Assembly: GCF_049310885.1 (NCBI RefSeq)
Contig: NZ_JBMDYO010000003.1
Coordinates: 124,001 to 188,000 of the forward strand
From: CAYZJV01 sp049310885
Lineage (GTDB): Bacteria > Spirochaetota > Spirochaetia > Sphaerochaetales > Sphaerochaetaceae
Direction: 5' to 3'
Length of the DNA stretch: 64,000 nt
In this document: piece by piece, positions 6,490 through 15,541 of the stretch
Numbering within the stretch: position 1 is the stretch's first letter
How the letters are laid out: each line of letters starts with the position of its first letter
The notes under the pieces: generated by a model
What the model saw: only the letters and a program-made list of their open reading frames with translations
Databases searched by the model: none
Told to the model about the DNA's origin: nothing
Program-made: the position numbers and the translations under genes

Positions 6490-9451
6490 GGAAACGCTCC
6501 TGTTGCTCGATTGCCGAGAGGAGACTTCTGAAGCGAATCCTCACAGCGCCTAGGTTTGTAATTTCATCGATTTTGATCTGTGTATACATCTTTCCGGCCG
6601 ATTCGAGAATATCCCGTGTTTCGTCACTGGTGATGGCATCTACGCCACAGCCGAATGAGACCAATTGGACGAGATTCATATCGGGTTCATCGGCGATCGC
6701 TTTCGCAGCCGCATACAATCTTGCATGGTAGGTCCATTGGTTCAAGACATGGACAGGAAATCTCTCTACTTGGTCGGAGATAGCATCTTCACTGATCACC
6801 GCTACACCAAATCCATTCAGGAGTTTATCGATACCATGGCTTACTTCTGGGTCGATATGGTAGGGACGTCCAGCGAGAATGATAATCTGTTTCCCTTCCG
6901 TTCTTGCCATATCTATAATTTTTCGGCCTTGTTTGCGAGTCCTCTCCATATATGCTTCATGGGCAGCGTATGCGGCATCGGAGGCTTTTTTTACTAGCTT
7001 CACGTCAATTTTTCCAAAAAAAGGCTCCAATTGTTTGGCAATTTTCTTAGGAAAATCTTTTCTTCGATGCAATCCGATATGGCCATGAATGAACTGTATC
7101 GCATGGACCTCTTCCATATTTGCTGAGATGACTTCAGGATAATATGCCACCACAGGACAATTGAAGTGGTTCTCTCCCAGCCCCTCATCAAGATTATAGG
7201 TCATGCAGGGATAGAAGATAGTACGGATTCCTCCATCGAGCAAGGCTTGGATATGGCCATGCATCAATTTTGCCGGAAAGCAAGCTGTATCACTTGGGAT
7301 TGTCGCCTGCCCGGAAAGGTAGAGTTTACGATTGGACTGGGGAGAGATTACGATACGTTTTCCCAATGTTTCAAAAAATGCCTTCCAGAAATAGATGAGC
7401 TCATAGGTATTGAGTCCTAAGGGAATACCTATGGCATCCTTCGGTGTATGATCATCCAGATAGCAGCCAAGCTTTTCAATCTCAGCCAGTTTCCAACTGT
7501 AGAGGTTCAACTCATCCTGAGAAATCTTGTTTGTGACTGGTCTCTCACAACGATTTCCGCTAATGTATCGTTTCCCATTGGAAAAAGTATTTATGGTTAA
7601 CCTGCAATGGTTCGTACAAAGACGGCAGGTGGTAACTTTTACTGAGTGTTCGAAACGAGCCAAAGCCTCTGCTGTAATAATACCACTGGAATTTATACAA
7701 AAATCTTTTGCATGGAGGGCCGCTCCATAAGCACCCATGAGGCCGGCTATGGTAGGACGTACTACTTCAGTTCCTAATTCCATTTCGAAGGCACGGAGGA
7801 CAGCATCGTTATGGAAGGTTCCTCCTTGGACTACTATCTGTCTACCCAGACTCTCAGCTGATGTTGCCCGTATGACTTTGTAGAGAGCATTCTTTACCAC
7901 ACTGACCGATAGCCCGGCACTGATATCTTCGACCGGGGAACCCTCTTTTTGTGCTTGCTTGACCGAGGAGTTCATGAATACGGTGCAACGGCTACCGAGA
8001 TCTACCGGATGTTTGGCCAACAAGCCCAACTTGGCGAACTCTTCTATTGGGTAGCCTAATGCTTGAGCGAATGTCTGGAGGAAAGAACCACATCCGGAGG
8101 AACATGCTTCATTAAGATAAATACTGTCTACCGCTCCGTTATGGATCTGGAAACATTTGATATCCTGTCCTCCGATATCGATTACGAAATCTACATTCGG
8201 CATGAAGGTTTTCGCAGCTGTGAAATGTGCAACAGTCTCAACTAGGCCTTCATCGATGCCAAAGGCAGCTCGTATGATGTCTTCTCCATATCCTGTGACC
8301 GCGCTCCCCTTGATATGGATGGTCGGGTGTTCCCGATACAGTCTTTCCAACACAGAGCGGACAATGGGTACAGGATTTCCGCTATTGCTCTGGTAAGTTG
8401 TATCCACGATCATACCATCTTGGTCAATCGCGACAGTCTTTACTGTGGTAGAACCTGCATCGATTCCCAAATAAATATACTTGGTGTCAGTATCGATTGG
8501 TTTCGTCGGGATTGTGGCTTGTTGGTGCCTTTTCGCGAATAATTCATAGGTAGCTTTGTCGGGAAATAATGGAGGCATGGAGACGACAGAGTCTTCAATC
8601 TTGTGATTTCTCAGTTGATGTACTGCCTTGGAAAGATCAATAGTGGTTGTGGCACAATATGCAGCTCCGAGGGCAACATAGTAGAGAGAATGTTCGGGGC
8701 AGAGACCGGTAGTCTGTAGTGTCGAGTCGAATGCCTTGCGAAGCTCGCCCATGAAAGTGAGGGGACCTCCAAGATAGACAATATTTCCCTTGATGGGGCG
8801 TCCTTGCGCTAGGCCTGCTATCGTCTGATTTACCACTGCTTGGAAAATACTGGCAGCTATATCACATTTTCGAGCCCCTTGGTTGAGGAGTGGCTGTATA
8901 TCGGACTTGGCGAAGACACCACAACGGGATGCTACGGTATAGGTTTTCTCTGCTTTGGCAGCCTCTATGTCCATCTCCTCGGCCGATATCTGAAGCAATG
9001 ATGACATCTGATCAATAAAAGCCCCAGTTCCCCCGGCACAGCTACCGTTCATCCTAACTTCCATCCCTCGCGAAAGGAAGAGTATCTTGGCATCCTCACC
9101 CCCGAGTTCGATAATCACATCGGTTTCTGGAACGAGTCGCTTCGCAGCAACTCTGGTTGCATAGACTTCTTGAATAAAGGGGAGGGAACTTCGGTCTGCC
9201 ATTCCCATACCAGCCGATCCACTGATCATAAGCTTAGCCGGTTCGCCTTTCAGGATTTCATGCCTGATATACTCCAACAGACGGGCAGACTGAGCAGTAA
9301 TTTGTGAGAAGTGACGTTCATAGGTTGCATAAACGATCTTATTCTCTTCATCGAGCACAACACATTTGATAGTAGTGGACCCTACGTCCAAGCCAATTAC
9401 CAACTCACTGTCCTCCTCGCGACTTTTACCGATTCTATCCTTGAACCTCAT
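6476..9451 (-). CDS. double BadF/BcrA-type activase with DUF2229 domain
   Basis: A 991-residue protein with two ASKHA-type ATPase domains in tandem (IGLDVGSTTIKCVV near residue 19 and YLGIDAGSTTVKTVA near 327). Each keeps the two cysteines used to bind the bridging [4Fe-4S] cluster of dehydratase activases: GSCAGGTGAF with SRCGVFAKSD in the first, and EACSSGCGSF with SRCTVFMNSS in the second. A DUF2229-like segment follows (about 665-960) with many cysteines (PSDTACFPAK, TIFYPCMTY). In many Firmicutes the same domains and the next gene form one protein of about 1400 residues; here they are split. The role is unknown, probably ATP-driven low-potential electron transfer. Confidence 0.85.
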   Translation of the reverse strand: MRFKDRIGKSREEDSELVIGLDVGSTTIKCVVLDEENKIVYATYERHFSQITAQSARLLEYIRHEILKGEPAKLMISGSAGMGMADRSSLPFIQEVYATRVAAKRLVPETDVIIELGGEDAKILFLSRGMEVRMNGSCAGGTGAFIDQMSSLLQISAEEMDIEAAKAEKTYTVASRCGVFAKSDIQPLLNQGARKCDIAASIFQAVVNQTIAGLAQGRPIKGNIVYLGGPLTFMGELRKAFDSTLQTTGLCPEHSLYYVALGAAYCATTTIDLSKAVHQLRNHKIEDSVVSMPPLFPDKATYELFAKRHQQATIPTKPIDTDTKYIYLGIDAGSTTVKTVAIDQDGMIVDTTYQSNSGNPVPIVRSVLERLYREHPTIHIKGSAVTGYGEDIIRAAFGIDEGLVETVAHFTAAKTFMPNVDFVIDIGGQDIKCFQIHNGAVDSIYLNEACSSGCGSFLQTFAQALGYPIEEFAKLGLLAKHPVDLGSRCTVFMNSSVKQAQKEGSPVEDISAGLSVSVVKNALYKVIRATSAESLGRQIVVQGGTFHNDAVLRAFEMELGTEVVRPTIAGLMGAYGAALHAKDFCINSSGIITAEALARFEHSVKVTTCRLCTNHCRLTINTFSNGKRYISGNRCERPVTNKISQDELNLYSWKLAEIEKLGCYLDDHTPKDAIGIPLGLNTYELIYFWKAFFETLGKRIVISPQSNRKLYLSGQATIPSDTACFPAKLMHGHIQALLDGGIRTIFYPCMTYNLDEGLGENHFNCPVVAYYPEVISANMEEVHAIQFIHGHIGLHRRKDFPKKIAKQLEPFFGKIDVKLVKKASDAAYAAHEAYMERTRKQGRKIIDMARTEGKQIIILAGRPYHIDPEVSHGIDKLLNGFGVAVISEDAISDQVERFPVHVLNQWTYHARLYAAAKAIADEPDMNLVQLVSFGCGVDAITSDETRDILESAGKMYTQIKIDEITNLGAVRIRFRSLLSAIEQQERFHEGH

Positions 9452-9479
9452 CTTTGCCTAGATGATATGGTTCCAAAAA

Positions 9480-11366
9480 TTAGGCATGCAGTCCATTGGT
9501 ATGTTCGAACTGGGCTGTATACAATTCGGCATAGAATCCATTTTTTTCAAGTAATTGCTCATGCGTACCCTGTTCAATGATATCTCCCTCATCCATAACC
9601 AGAATCAGATCGGCGTTTTTAATGGTAGATAGTCGATGGGCAATAATAAAACTCGTTCTCCCTATCATAACATGGTCCATAGCCTCTTGGATCAAGACTT
9701 CGGTCCTTGTATCGACTGAACTGGTAGCCTCATCAAGAATCAGGATGCTGGGATTGGCAAGAATAGCACGGGCTATAGTGATCAGTTGTCGCTGACCTTG
9801 TGAGATGTTGGAGGACTCTTCGTTTACCACCATGTCGTATCCGTCCGGTAATGTATGCACGAAATGGTCAATCCTTGCAGCCTTCGCTGCCTGCTCAACC
9901 TCCTCATCGGTTGCATCCAATCTTCCATAACGGATATTTTCCCGAATGGTTCCATTGAACAGCCATGCGTCTTGTAAAACCATAGCGAAGTGGGACCTAA
10001 GGTCGGCTCTTGATAGCTTACAGATGTCTTGCCCATCAATAGTGATCACTCCGCTATCCAGATCATAAAAACGCATAAGCAATTTCACCATCGTAGTTTT
10101 TCCAGCTCCCGTTGGTCCAACGATCGCAATCTTCATTCCCGGTAGAACTTCGGCGCTGAAATCCTTTATTACCGGTAGCTCTGGATCATATCCAAAGTGT
10201 ACATGCTTGAATGAAACGGATCCCGTGAGGCGTCCTAGGGTGCAGCTGGTGGTGTCATCATCAAGCTCTTCCATACCGTCGAGGAATTCGAATACTCTTT
10301 CTGCGGCGGCAGCTGTCGATTGGAGCATATTGGTAACTTGTGCGACTTGTGCTATTGGTTGGGTAAAGTTTCTGATGTATTGGATGAATGCCTGAATATC
10401 TCCTACCGAGATAGTTCCTCGTATAGCCAATGATCCACCAAGCAAGGCGATGGCTACATATCCCAGATCTCCCAAACCATGCATTACCGGCATCATAAGG
10501 CCACTGAGAAATTGCGATTTCCAAGCCGATTCATATAACTCTCGATTAGTTTCATTAAAACTTTCCGTTACCTTATTTTCTGCACAAAAAGCCTTCACCA
10601 CCAGATGTCCGCTATATACTTCCTCGACGTGTCCATTGATAGTTCCCAAAGCCTTTTGCTGTGCTATGAAATGTTTTTGGCTTATTTTTACCACTCGAGA
10701 GATAAACAACATGGCTAGGGGTAGAATCACCAGTGTAACCAAGGTCATCAACCAGCTGATGGACATCATCATGATAAGAACGCCGATCATGGTTGCAATA
10801 GCGGTAAGGATTTGGATAATTCCTTGATTGAGATTCTGGCTGAGGGTATCAATATCATTTGTGACCCGGGAGAGGATCTCGCCATGGGTTGTGGTATCGA
10901 AGCTTCGCATGGGCATTCTGTGGATCTTTTCCGCAATCTCCTTACGTAGATTCTTAGAAATCCTCTGGGTTATGGTACTCATAATGAATCCTTGGCTGAA
11001 CATGAGAAGTGAGCTACCAAGATAGAGAATCACCAATGTAAGAAGAATTCTTCCGACCTGAGGAAAATCGACTCCTCCCTCTCCCGACAATTTCCCTGTA
11101 ATACCTTCAAAGATCGTAGTTGTAGCTGTACCAAGAATCTTTGGACCGACGATAGTGAATGTCGTTCCTCCCAAAGCGAATACCAGGACAAGAATAATGG
11201 CAGGCCAATAAGGGGCCAATCTTTTTCCTAATCTGCGTGCTGCACGGGAAAAGTTTTTCGGTTTTTCGCCAGGAATAGGAAGTCCATGCCTTCCTCCCGG
11301 TCTACCAGGGGGGCGCATGGGAGGTCTTGCCTGCTCCTGCGAAGCTTTGCTGGTATCGCTATTCAT
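9480..11366 (-). CDS. ABC transporter, fused membrane and ATPase domains (second of pair)
   Basis: A 628-residue half transporter of the multidrug/lipid exporter type. A Pro/Gly-rich N-terminal tail precedes six membrane helices (about 50-350). The nucleotide-binding domain has Walker A GPTGAGKTT, signature ISQGQRQ and Walker B ILILDEATSSVD. It starts 8 bases inside the end of the upstream ABC gene, so the two products very probably form a heterodimer. The marR-ABC-ABC arrangement is typical of regulator-controlled drug exporters. The substrate is unknown. Confidence 0.93.
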   Translation of the reverse strand: MNSDTSKASQEQARPPMRPPGRPGGRHGLPIPGEKPKNFSRAARRLGKRLAPYWPAIILVLVFALGGTTFTIVGPKILGTATTTIFEGITGKLSGEGGVDFPQVGRILLTLVILYLGSSLLMFSQGFIMSTITQRISKNLRKEIAEKIHRMPMRSFDTTTHGEILSRVTNDIDTLSQNLNQGIIQILTAIATMIGVLIMMMSISWLMTLVTLVILPLAMLFISRVVKISQKHFIAQQKALGTINGHVEEVYSGHLVVKAFCAENKVTESFNETNRELYESAWKSQFLSGLMMPVMHGLGDLGYVAIALLGGSLAIRGTISVGDIQAFIQYIRNFTQPIAQVAQVTNMLQSTAAAAERVFEFLDGMEELDDDTTSCTLGRLTGSVSFKHVHFGYDPELPVIKDFSAEVLPGMKIAIVGPTGAGKTTMVKLLMRFYDLDSGVITIDGQDICKLSRADLRSHFAMVLQDAWLFNGTIRENIRYGRLDATDEEVEQAAKAARIDHFVHTLPDGYDMVVNEESSNISQGQRQLITIARAILANPSILILDEATSSVDTRTEVLIQEAMDHVMIGRTSFIIAHRLSTIKNADLILVMDEGDIIEQGTHEQLLEKNGFYAELYTAQFEHTNGLHA

Positions 11367-13404
11367 GATTTTCGATCTCCTCAGGAGATAATTGTGATTG
11401 GGCGATTTGACGATAGATCGGGCAATCCATCATCAATTGCCGATGGGTTCCCTTTCCTACCAAACGCCCTTCATCCAAGACCAGAATTGTGTCTGCATGC
11501 ATAATACTGCTGATTCGTTGGGCTACTACGATGATTGTGGAGTCGGCAAGTTCCTGCGATAGTTGTTTACGGACTCTGTTCTCTGTCCTGAAGTCGAGAG
11601 CGGAGAAACTGTCGTCGAATAAAAGAATCTTAGGTTTTCCTGCTATGGCACGTGCTATGGCCAATCGTTGTCTTTGGCCTCCCGAAACATTGGTTCCCCC
11701 CTGAGAGATCGCACTATTGTATCCTTCTGGTTTCTCGATGATGAACTGGTGAGCCTGAGCAATCTTTGCTGAATTGGTTATTTGATCGTCGGACAATGTT
11801 TCGTCTCCGAATGAGATATTGCTTGCGATAGTTCCGCTGAATAGACGTCCTTGTTGGGGGACATAGCCGATATGCTTTCGTAAATCGTGGAGAGACCTCT
11901 TTCTTATGTCTACTCCATCGATCTCTATAGAGCCGTTAGTCACATCGTGGAAACGCGGGATCAGATTCAGGAGAGTCGACTTTCCACTACCGGTGCTTCC
12001 AATAATGGCAGTCGTGGTGCCTGGCTTTGCTTCGAATGATATTGAAGATACCGCCTCAGAAGTTGCTCCATGGTAGGTGAATCCTACATCGACAAATCGG
12101 ATGGTACCTTCGACCGGCTCGATAAATGGAATCACGTCTACAGACTCCAGGACCGATAGGGGAGTCTCCAGTACAGCTTTGATTCTCGTAGCGGAAACAG
12201 AAGCCCTTGGAAGCATGATGGTAAGCATAGTAATCATGAGGAATGACATGATGATCAACATTGCATACTGGATGAATGCCATCATATCGCCTACCTGCAT
12301 GGTCCCCTCCTGTATATGGATTCCTCCCCTCCAAACTATGAGCACCGTTGTCAGATTCATGATTAACATCATTAACGGCATCATGGCTGACATGGCACGG
12401 TTCACGAAGAGTGTAGTCGCGGTGAGATTTTTGTTTGCTTTCTCGAAACGCTTCTGTTCATGTGCCTGGGTATTGAATGCCCGTATGACCTGCAATCCGG
12501 TCAGTGTCTCACGCACAACACGGTTGACGGTATCCACCAATTCCTGTAGGCGTTTGAATCGGGGCATGGCGAGGGCGAACATGGTGATTACCACAGTGAA
12601 GATAGCTAAAACTGCAACTCCGATAGTCCATGACATGGAGCTGTTGGTACCCAATACCCGCAAGATTCCTCCGATTGCCATCAATGGAGCAAATATGACT
12701 ACACGAAGAATCATGACGAATGATTGTTGTATCTGTTGAATATCGTTTGTGCTTCTAGTAACCAGAGATGCTGTCGAAAACGAATCCATTTCATCCTGAC
12801 TGAATGACACGACTTTATAGAAGACATCTTCACGTAAATTCTTACCTAGGAGTGCTGCTACCTTGGATGCGAAAAAGGCTACCATGATGGAGGCGATTAC
12901 ACCCATAGCAGATATTCCTATCATAGCAAGACCAGTCTTTCCAATATAGCGATTTTGGATGCTACCGATATCTATTCCCAATCTTTCATGATCCGCCCGT
13001 ATCGTGGCAATCGCAGCCTGTTCCATGATGCTCAGTGGAGCTTGGTGTGCATCGCTACCCATTCCGATGGTAGCCAAAATTGGGGAAAATACAAGTCTCA
13101 GATCAGCTTCATCTCCCTTTAGTACATAGGCTGGCACTAGGTACTCTGTCTCAGACATAGTATATGACTGGAGGATCAGTTCCTTCTCATCTGCGTTACC
13201 CAATTCTATCACACGCTCCATCAGCGTTGAACTGATTACCTGGGGGACAGTTGAGACAATGCCCCCTTGTTGGATTCCTATGTTGACAATATTTGAAGTG
13301 TACTGGGGAAGAGTCAAATCGGCGATCACCTTGACGAACAGCAATAGTACAACAAGGATGATTGAACCATAGGATTTGCGAAGGTATTTCAGCACCATGG
13401 ACAT
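11359..13404 (-). CDS. ABC transporter, fused membrane and ATPase domains (first of pair)
   Basis: A 681-residue half transporter. The first membrane helix (LRKSYGSIILVVLLLFVKV) is followed by a roughly 130-residue segment, apparently outside the membrane, before helix 2, as in EfrA/YfiB-type exporters. The ATPase domain has GSTGSGKST, VSGGQRQRLAIARA and ILLFDDSFSALD. The start overlaps the marR stop region; an alternative ATG lies two codons in. It partners with the next gene. Confidence 0.93.
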   Translation of the reverse strand: MSMVLKYLRKSYGSIILVVLLLFVKVIADLTLPQYTSNIVNIGIQQGGIVSTVPQVISSTLMERVIELGNADEKELILQSYTMSETEYLVPAYVLKGDEADLRLVFSPILATIGMGSDAHQAPLSIMEQAAIATIRADHERLGIDIGSIQNRYIGKTGLAMIGISAMGVIASIMVAFFASKVAALLGKNLREDVFYKVVSFSQDEMDSFSTASLVTRSTNDIQQIQQSFVMILRVVIFAPLMAIGGILRVLGTNSSMSWTIGVAVLAIFTVVITMFALAMPRFKRLQELVDTVNRVVRETLTGLQVIRAFNTQAHEQKRFEKANKNLTATTLFVNRAMSAMMPLMMLIMNLTTVLIVWRGGIHIQEGTMQVGDMMAFIQYAMLIIMSFLMITMLTIMLPRASVSATRIKAVLETPLSVLESVDVIPFIEPVEGTIRFVDVGFTYHGATSEAVSSISFEAKPGTTTAIIGSTGSGKSTLLNLIPRFHDVTNGSIEIDGVDIRKRSLHDLRKHIGYVPQQGRLFSGTIASNISFGDETLSDDQITNSAKIAQAHQFIIEKPEGYNSAISQGGTNVSGGQRQRLAIARAIAGKPKILLFDDSFSALDFRTENRVRKQLSQELADSTIIVVAQRISSIMHADTILVLDEGRLVGKGTHRQLMMDCPIYRQIAQSQLSPEEIENHE

Positions 13405-13865
13405 GGGTTTTCGTCTCCTTGCGTTGCCGTTACGAGATTATCCCGAATTTTTTTAGCTAGTTCTTCAAATTGCATTCGTTCTTCATCTGTGAAGTTGGCG
13501 AAGGTCTCCTGTTCAATCTGATAAAAACGTTCTGCAGCTTCCTCTAAAAGTGATCGACCGAGTTCAGTGATCCGGACTCGGAATACCCGGGCATCTAGGG
13601 GATCTTTATATCGAGTGACCAAAGTTGCCTTTTCCAGCCTTCCCAGCATAACCGTAAGGGTCGATGCTTTTACAAAGAGATGGTTCGCAATCTCTGTCTG
13701 GTTCAAACCCTCGGCCTTTGCCAGCAGGGAGAGTAGATGGAATTGGCTTGGGTGGATTCCCAGCGAACCGAATAGTGCATGTGCCCGTACGAAGCGGAGT
13801 CGAGTGATCTGTGCTAAAAGGGGAATGCTTTCACATCGTATTGGATCTGGGTGATGGAATTCCAT
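13389..13865 (-). CDS. MarR family transcriptional regulator
   Basis: A 158-residue winged-helix protein. The DNA-binding region (GLNQTEIANHLFVKASTLTVMLGRLEKATLVTR, cited by its ends at about 53-85) is followed by the beta wing with DPLDARVFRVRITELGRSLL, the usual MarR pattern. A Shine-Dalgarno (GGAAGG) sits 5 bases before the ATG. It is the first gene of the exporter operon and overlaps the first ABC gene by 16 bases. A near-perfect palindrome just upstream is the likely operator, so it probably represses itself and the exporters until a ligand binds. Confidence 0.92.
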   Translation of the reverse strand: MEFHHPDPIRCESIPLLAQITRLRFVRAHALFGSLGIHPSQFHLLSLLAKAEGLNQTEIANHLFVKASTLTVMLGRLEKATLVTRYKDPLDARVFRVRITELGRSLLEEAAERFYQIEQETFANFTDEERMQFEELAKKIRDNLVTATQGDENPCPWC

Positions 13866-13882
13866 AGATACCTTCCGATTAG

Positions 13883-13898
13883 TTAGTTAGCTAAGTAA
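13883..13898. promoter_or_regulatory. candidate MarR operator
   Basis: TTAGTTAG/CTAAGTAA forms a 16-base dyad with one mismatch, centred between 13890 and 13891, 18-33 bases before the marR start. Its size and position fit autoregulation by a MarR protein. Confidence 0.55.
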
Positions 13899-13962
13899 TA
13901 GTCGAAACAGCCATTATCGTCAATATGATAAGGACGGTTTAGTGATATACATCTGAAAAGAA

Positions 13963-14005
13963 TCGGGACCGCATTGAGGGGGTCTCCCTAGCTTTGCGAT
14001 CCCGA
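13963..14005 (-). terminator. possible terminator after the psp operon
   Basis: Arms TCGGGACCGC (13963-13972) and GCGATCCCGA (13996-14005) form a 10-base stem with one wobble or mismatch around a 23-base loop. On the minus strand the stem is followed by TTCTTTTC. It lies just after the DUF4097 gene. Confidence 0.5.
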
Positions 14006-14036
14006 AAAGGGAAGATTGTATAGTAATTTTCAGTAT

Positions 14037-14894
14037 CTACTGTGCAATATGAATTGCTCCTGAAGTACTGGTGAAAATTGCTTCGTGGTCTTCGCTCCCC
14101 AGTCGGTAGGTAGTTATCCGTTTGTCTGTACTTGCAGGGGTAGCAGCGGGGAATTTGGTTTCTATACGCCCACTGATGGTTGAAGTTTCGACTTTGCCAC
14201 CGAATGATGGGGATAGGGAGATATCGATCTTTCCAGAAATAGTGGTCAAACCTATCTCAAAGGAGTCAACCAAGCCCACCACAATCGAACCAGAGACGGT
14301 CTCGATGTCAATTTCACCAGCAGGTGCACGTACGGTTTTCAGGTCTATCGAGCCCGATACGCTGCCCGCGGAAAAATCGGTTGTCTCTATTTCCGCTCCA
14401 GAAATCCTTCCCGAAACGCTCTCTATCTCCACCTCTTCAGAAGCTTGCATATCTACAAAGGTAATTGCTCCAGAAACCGATTCAAACGAGATTTCATCAG
14501 CAACCAGTGATGTTTCTATCTGGATAGATCCACTTACTGAAGAGATTTCCACCTCCCCAAAAGAGAGATTCTTTGGGAGTGAGATCCGCAGTTCGGTTCC
14601 AAACATATCGATGATATCGAATCCCAGCTTATTCTTGCGTTTAACTTCGACGACAATACCATCCCGACCTTCGTTGGAGAGCATTCGGAACTTTGTATTA
14701 TCCGGTCCTTCCAAGGAGACTATGACCCGATTATTCGAATTGTTGTGCTCGATGATGATATCGGGAACATCGGTGGAAATCCTGATATTATCATGTTTTC
14801 CAATAGACAGCTCTTGGCGGTAGGATGTTCCTGCAGCCATCAATGGTAAACCGATGGCTAGCAGAAGACCCACTAGTAGGATATTCCGTTTCAT
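14037..14894 (-). CDS. secreted DUF4097 beta-repeat protein
   Basis: A 285-residue protein from the ATG at 14894, which overlaps the pspC1 stop as ATGA; an upstream in-frame start inside pspC1 is less likely. It opens with a signal peptide (MKRNILLVGLLLAIGLPLMA). The rest is a ladder of short repeats of about 18-24 residues built on SVSGSI/TISGKI, the DUF4097/LiaG-like beta-helix pattern. I infer an exported, perhaps surface-facing, beta-solenoid. As the last gene of the psp operon it is probably made under envelope stress; DUF4097 proteins are commonly linked to envelope-stress operons. Confidence 0.85.
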   Translation of the reverse strand: MKRNILLVGLLLAIGLPLMAAGTSYRQELSIGKHDNIRISTDVPDIIIEHNNSNNRVIVSLEGPDNTKFRMLSNEGRDGIVVEVKRKNKLGFDIIDMFGTELRISLPKNLSFGEVEISSVSGSIQIETSLVADEISFESVSGAITFVDMQASEEVEIESVSGRISGAEIETTDFSAGSVSGSIDLKTVRAPAGEIDIETVSGSIVVGLVDSFEIGLTTISGKIDISLSPSFGGKVETSTISGRIETKFPAATPASTDKRITTYRLGSEDHEAIFTSTSGAIHIAQ

Positions 14895-15262
14895 CTTCCA
14901 TCCTCGTGGAAACGTTGGTCCCAATCGCGTTCCTTGTCGAAGATTTCCTCTTCCATTCCTTCCACTTTACGTTTGAGATTCTCAAAGGTCTGCTTCAGAT
15001 CCTCACGTGTTCGAGCAAAACCCCCATTGTCTCGGGAATACTGTTCCGACTCTTCATAGTGGGTACCGTACCCCGGTTCAAGAGGCATGAAGAGCGCGAC
15101 GAGTGCGTAGATTATGATGCCTGGGAATATACCTGTTACCAGAATCGAGACAGCTACGATCGCTCTCAATAAATCGACCGGGAGGTCTCTCCAATCGGCA
15201 ATTCCTTGACATACACCGAATATCTTTCCCCTACGGGACCTGTATAATTGTTTGGTTGCCAT
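14891..15262 (-). CDS. pspC: PspC-domain membrane protein
   Basis: About 123 residues. The PspC domain (LYRSRRGKIFGVCQGIADW near the start, then a hydrophobic helix AIVAVSILVTGIFPGIIIYALVALFM cited by its ends) is followed by a charged helical tail (about 70-123). The second ATG (15262) is preferred because AGGAAGG lies 6 bases before it; the first ATG at 15268 directly abuts that sequence. PspC sits in the inner membrane and relays envelope stress to PspA in the classical system. It overlaps the DUF4097 gene by four bases. Confidence 0.88.
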   Translation of the reverse strand: MATKQLYRSRRGKIFGVCQGIADWRDLPVDLLRAIVAVSILVTGIFPGIIIYALVALFMPLEPGYGTHYEESEQYSRDNGGFARTREDLKQTFENLKRKVEGMEEEIFDKERDWDQRFHEDGR

Positions 15263-15273
15263 ATCCATCCTTC

Positions 15274-15513
15274 CTATTCCTTTCCCTTATTGTTCTTACT
15301 GTTGCGGAGAATTATCTCAAGATTCTCAATCCGCCTGGCCAAATCCATGATTCCATCTTCTAATTCACGATCGCTCTTCAGTCGCTGTTCCTCATGGGTT
15401 TCTTTACTTCTTCGTTTGCGTTCCTTTGATTTAATGCTGGTGTTGATAACCCATCCGGCAAACAGAAACGGCGCAACAATCGCTATGATCGCAATCAACG
15501 TATCACTATTCAT
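15274..15513 (-). CDS. PspB-like small membrane protein
   Basis: A 79-residue protein with one N-terminal membrane helix (LIAIIAIVAPFLFAGWVI), a basic stretch (KSKERKRRSKE) and a C-terminal amphipathic helix ending RRIENLEIILR. This matches the layout of PspB (membrane helix, then a helix with RIxxLExIL), and it lies between pspA and pspC, where pspB belongs. The assignment rests on layout and position more than on sequence identity. Confidence 0.7.
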   Translation of the reverse strand: MNSDTLIAIIAIVAPFLFAGWVINTSIKSKERKRRSKETHEEQRLKSDRELEDGIMDLARRIENLEIILRNSKNNKGKE

Positions 15514-15541
15514 TATTCCCTCTCTCCCAGGAGCCCTTCAA

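Noticed and set aside
12077..12739. A 220-residue plus-strand open frame
   Set aside because: It is antisense to the first ABC transporter gene, which has full family motifs. The composition (Met, Ile, Thr, Arg-rich) is that of a shadow frame.
14122..14823. A 233-residue plus-strand open frame
   Set aside because: It is antisense to the DUF4097 gene. Its repeats mirror those of the real protein.
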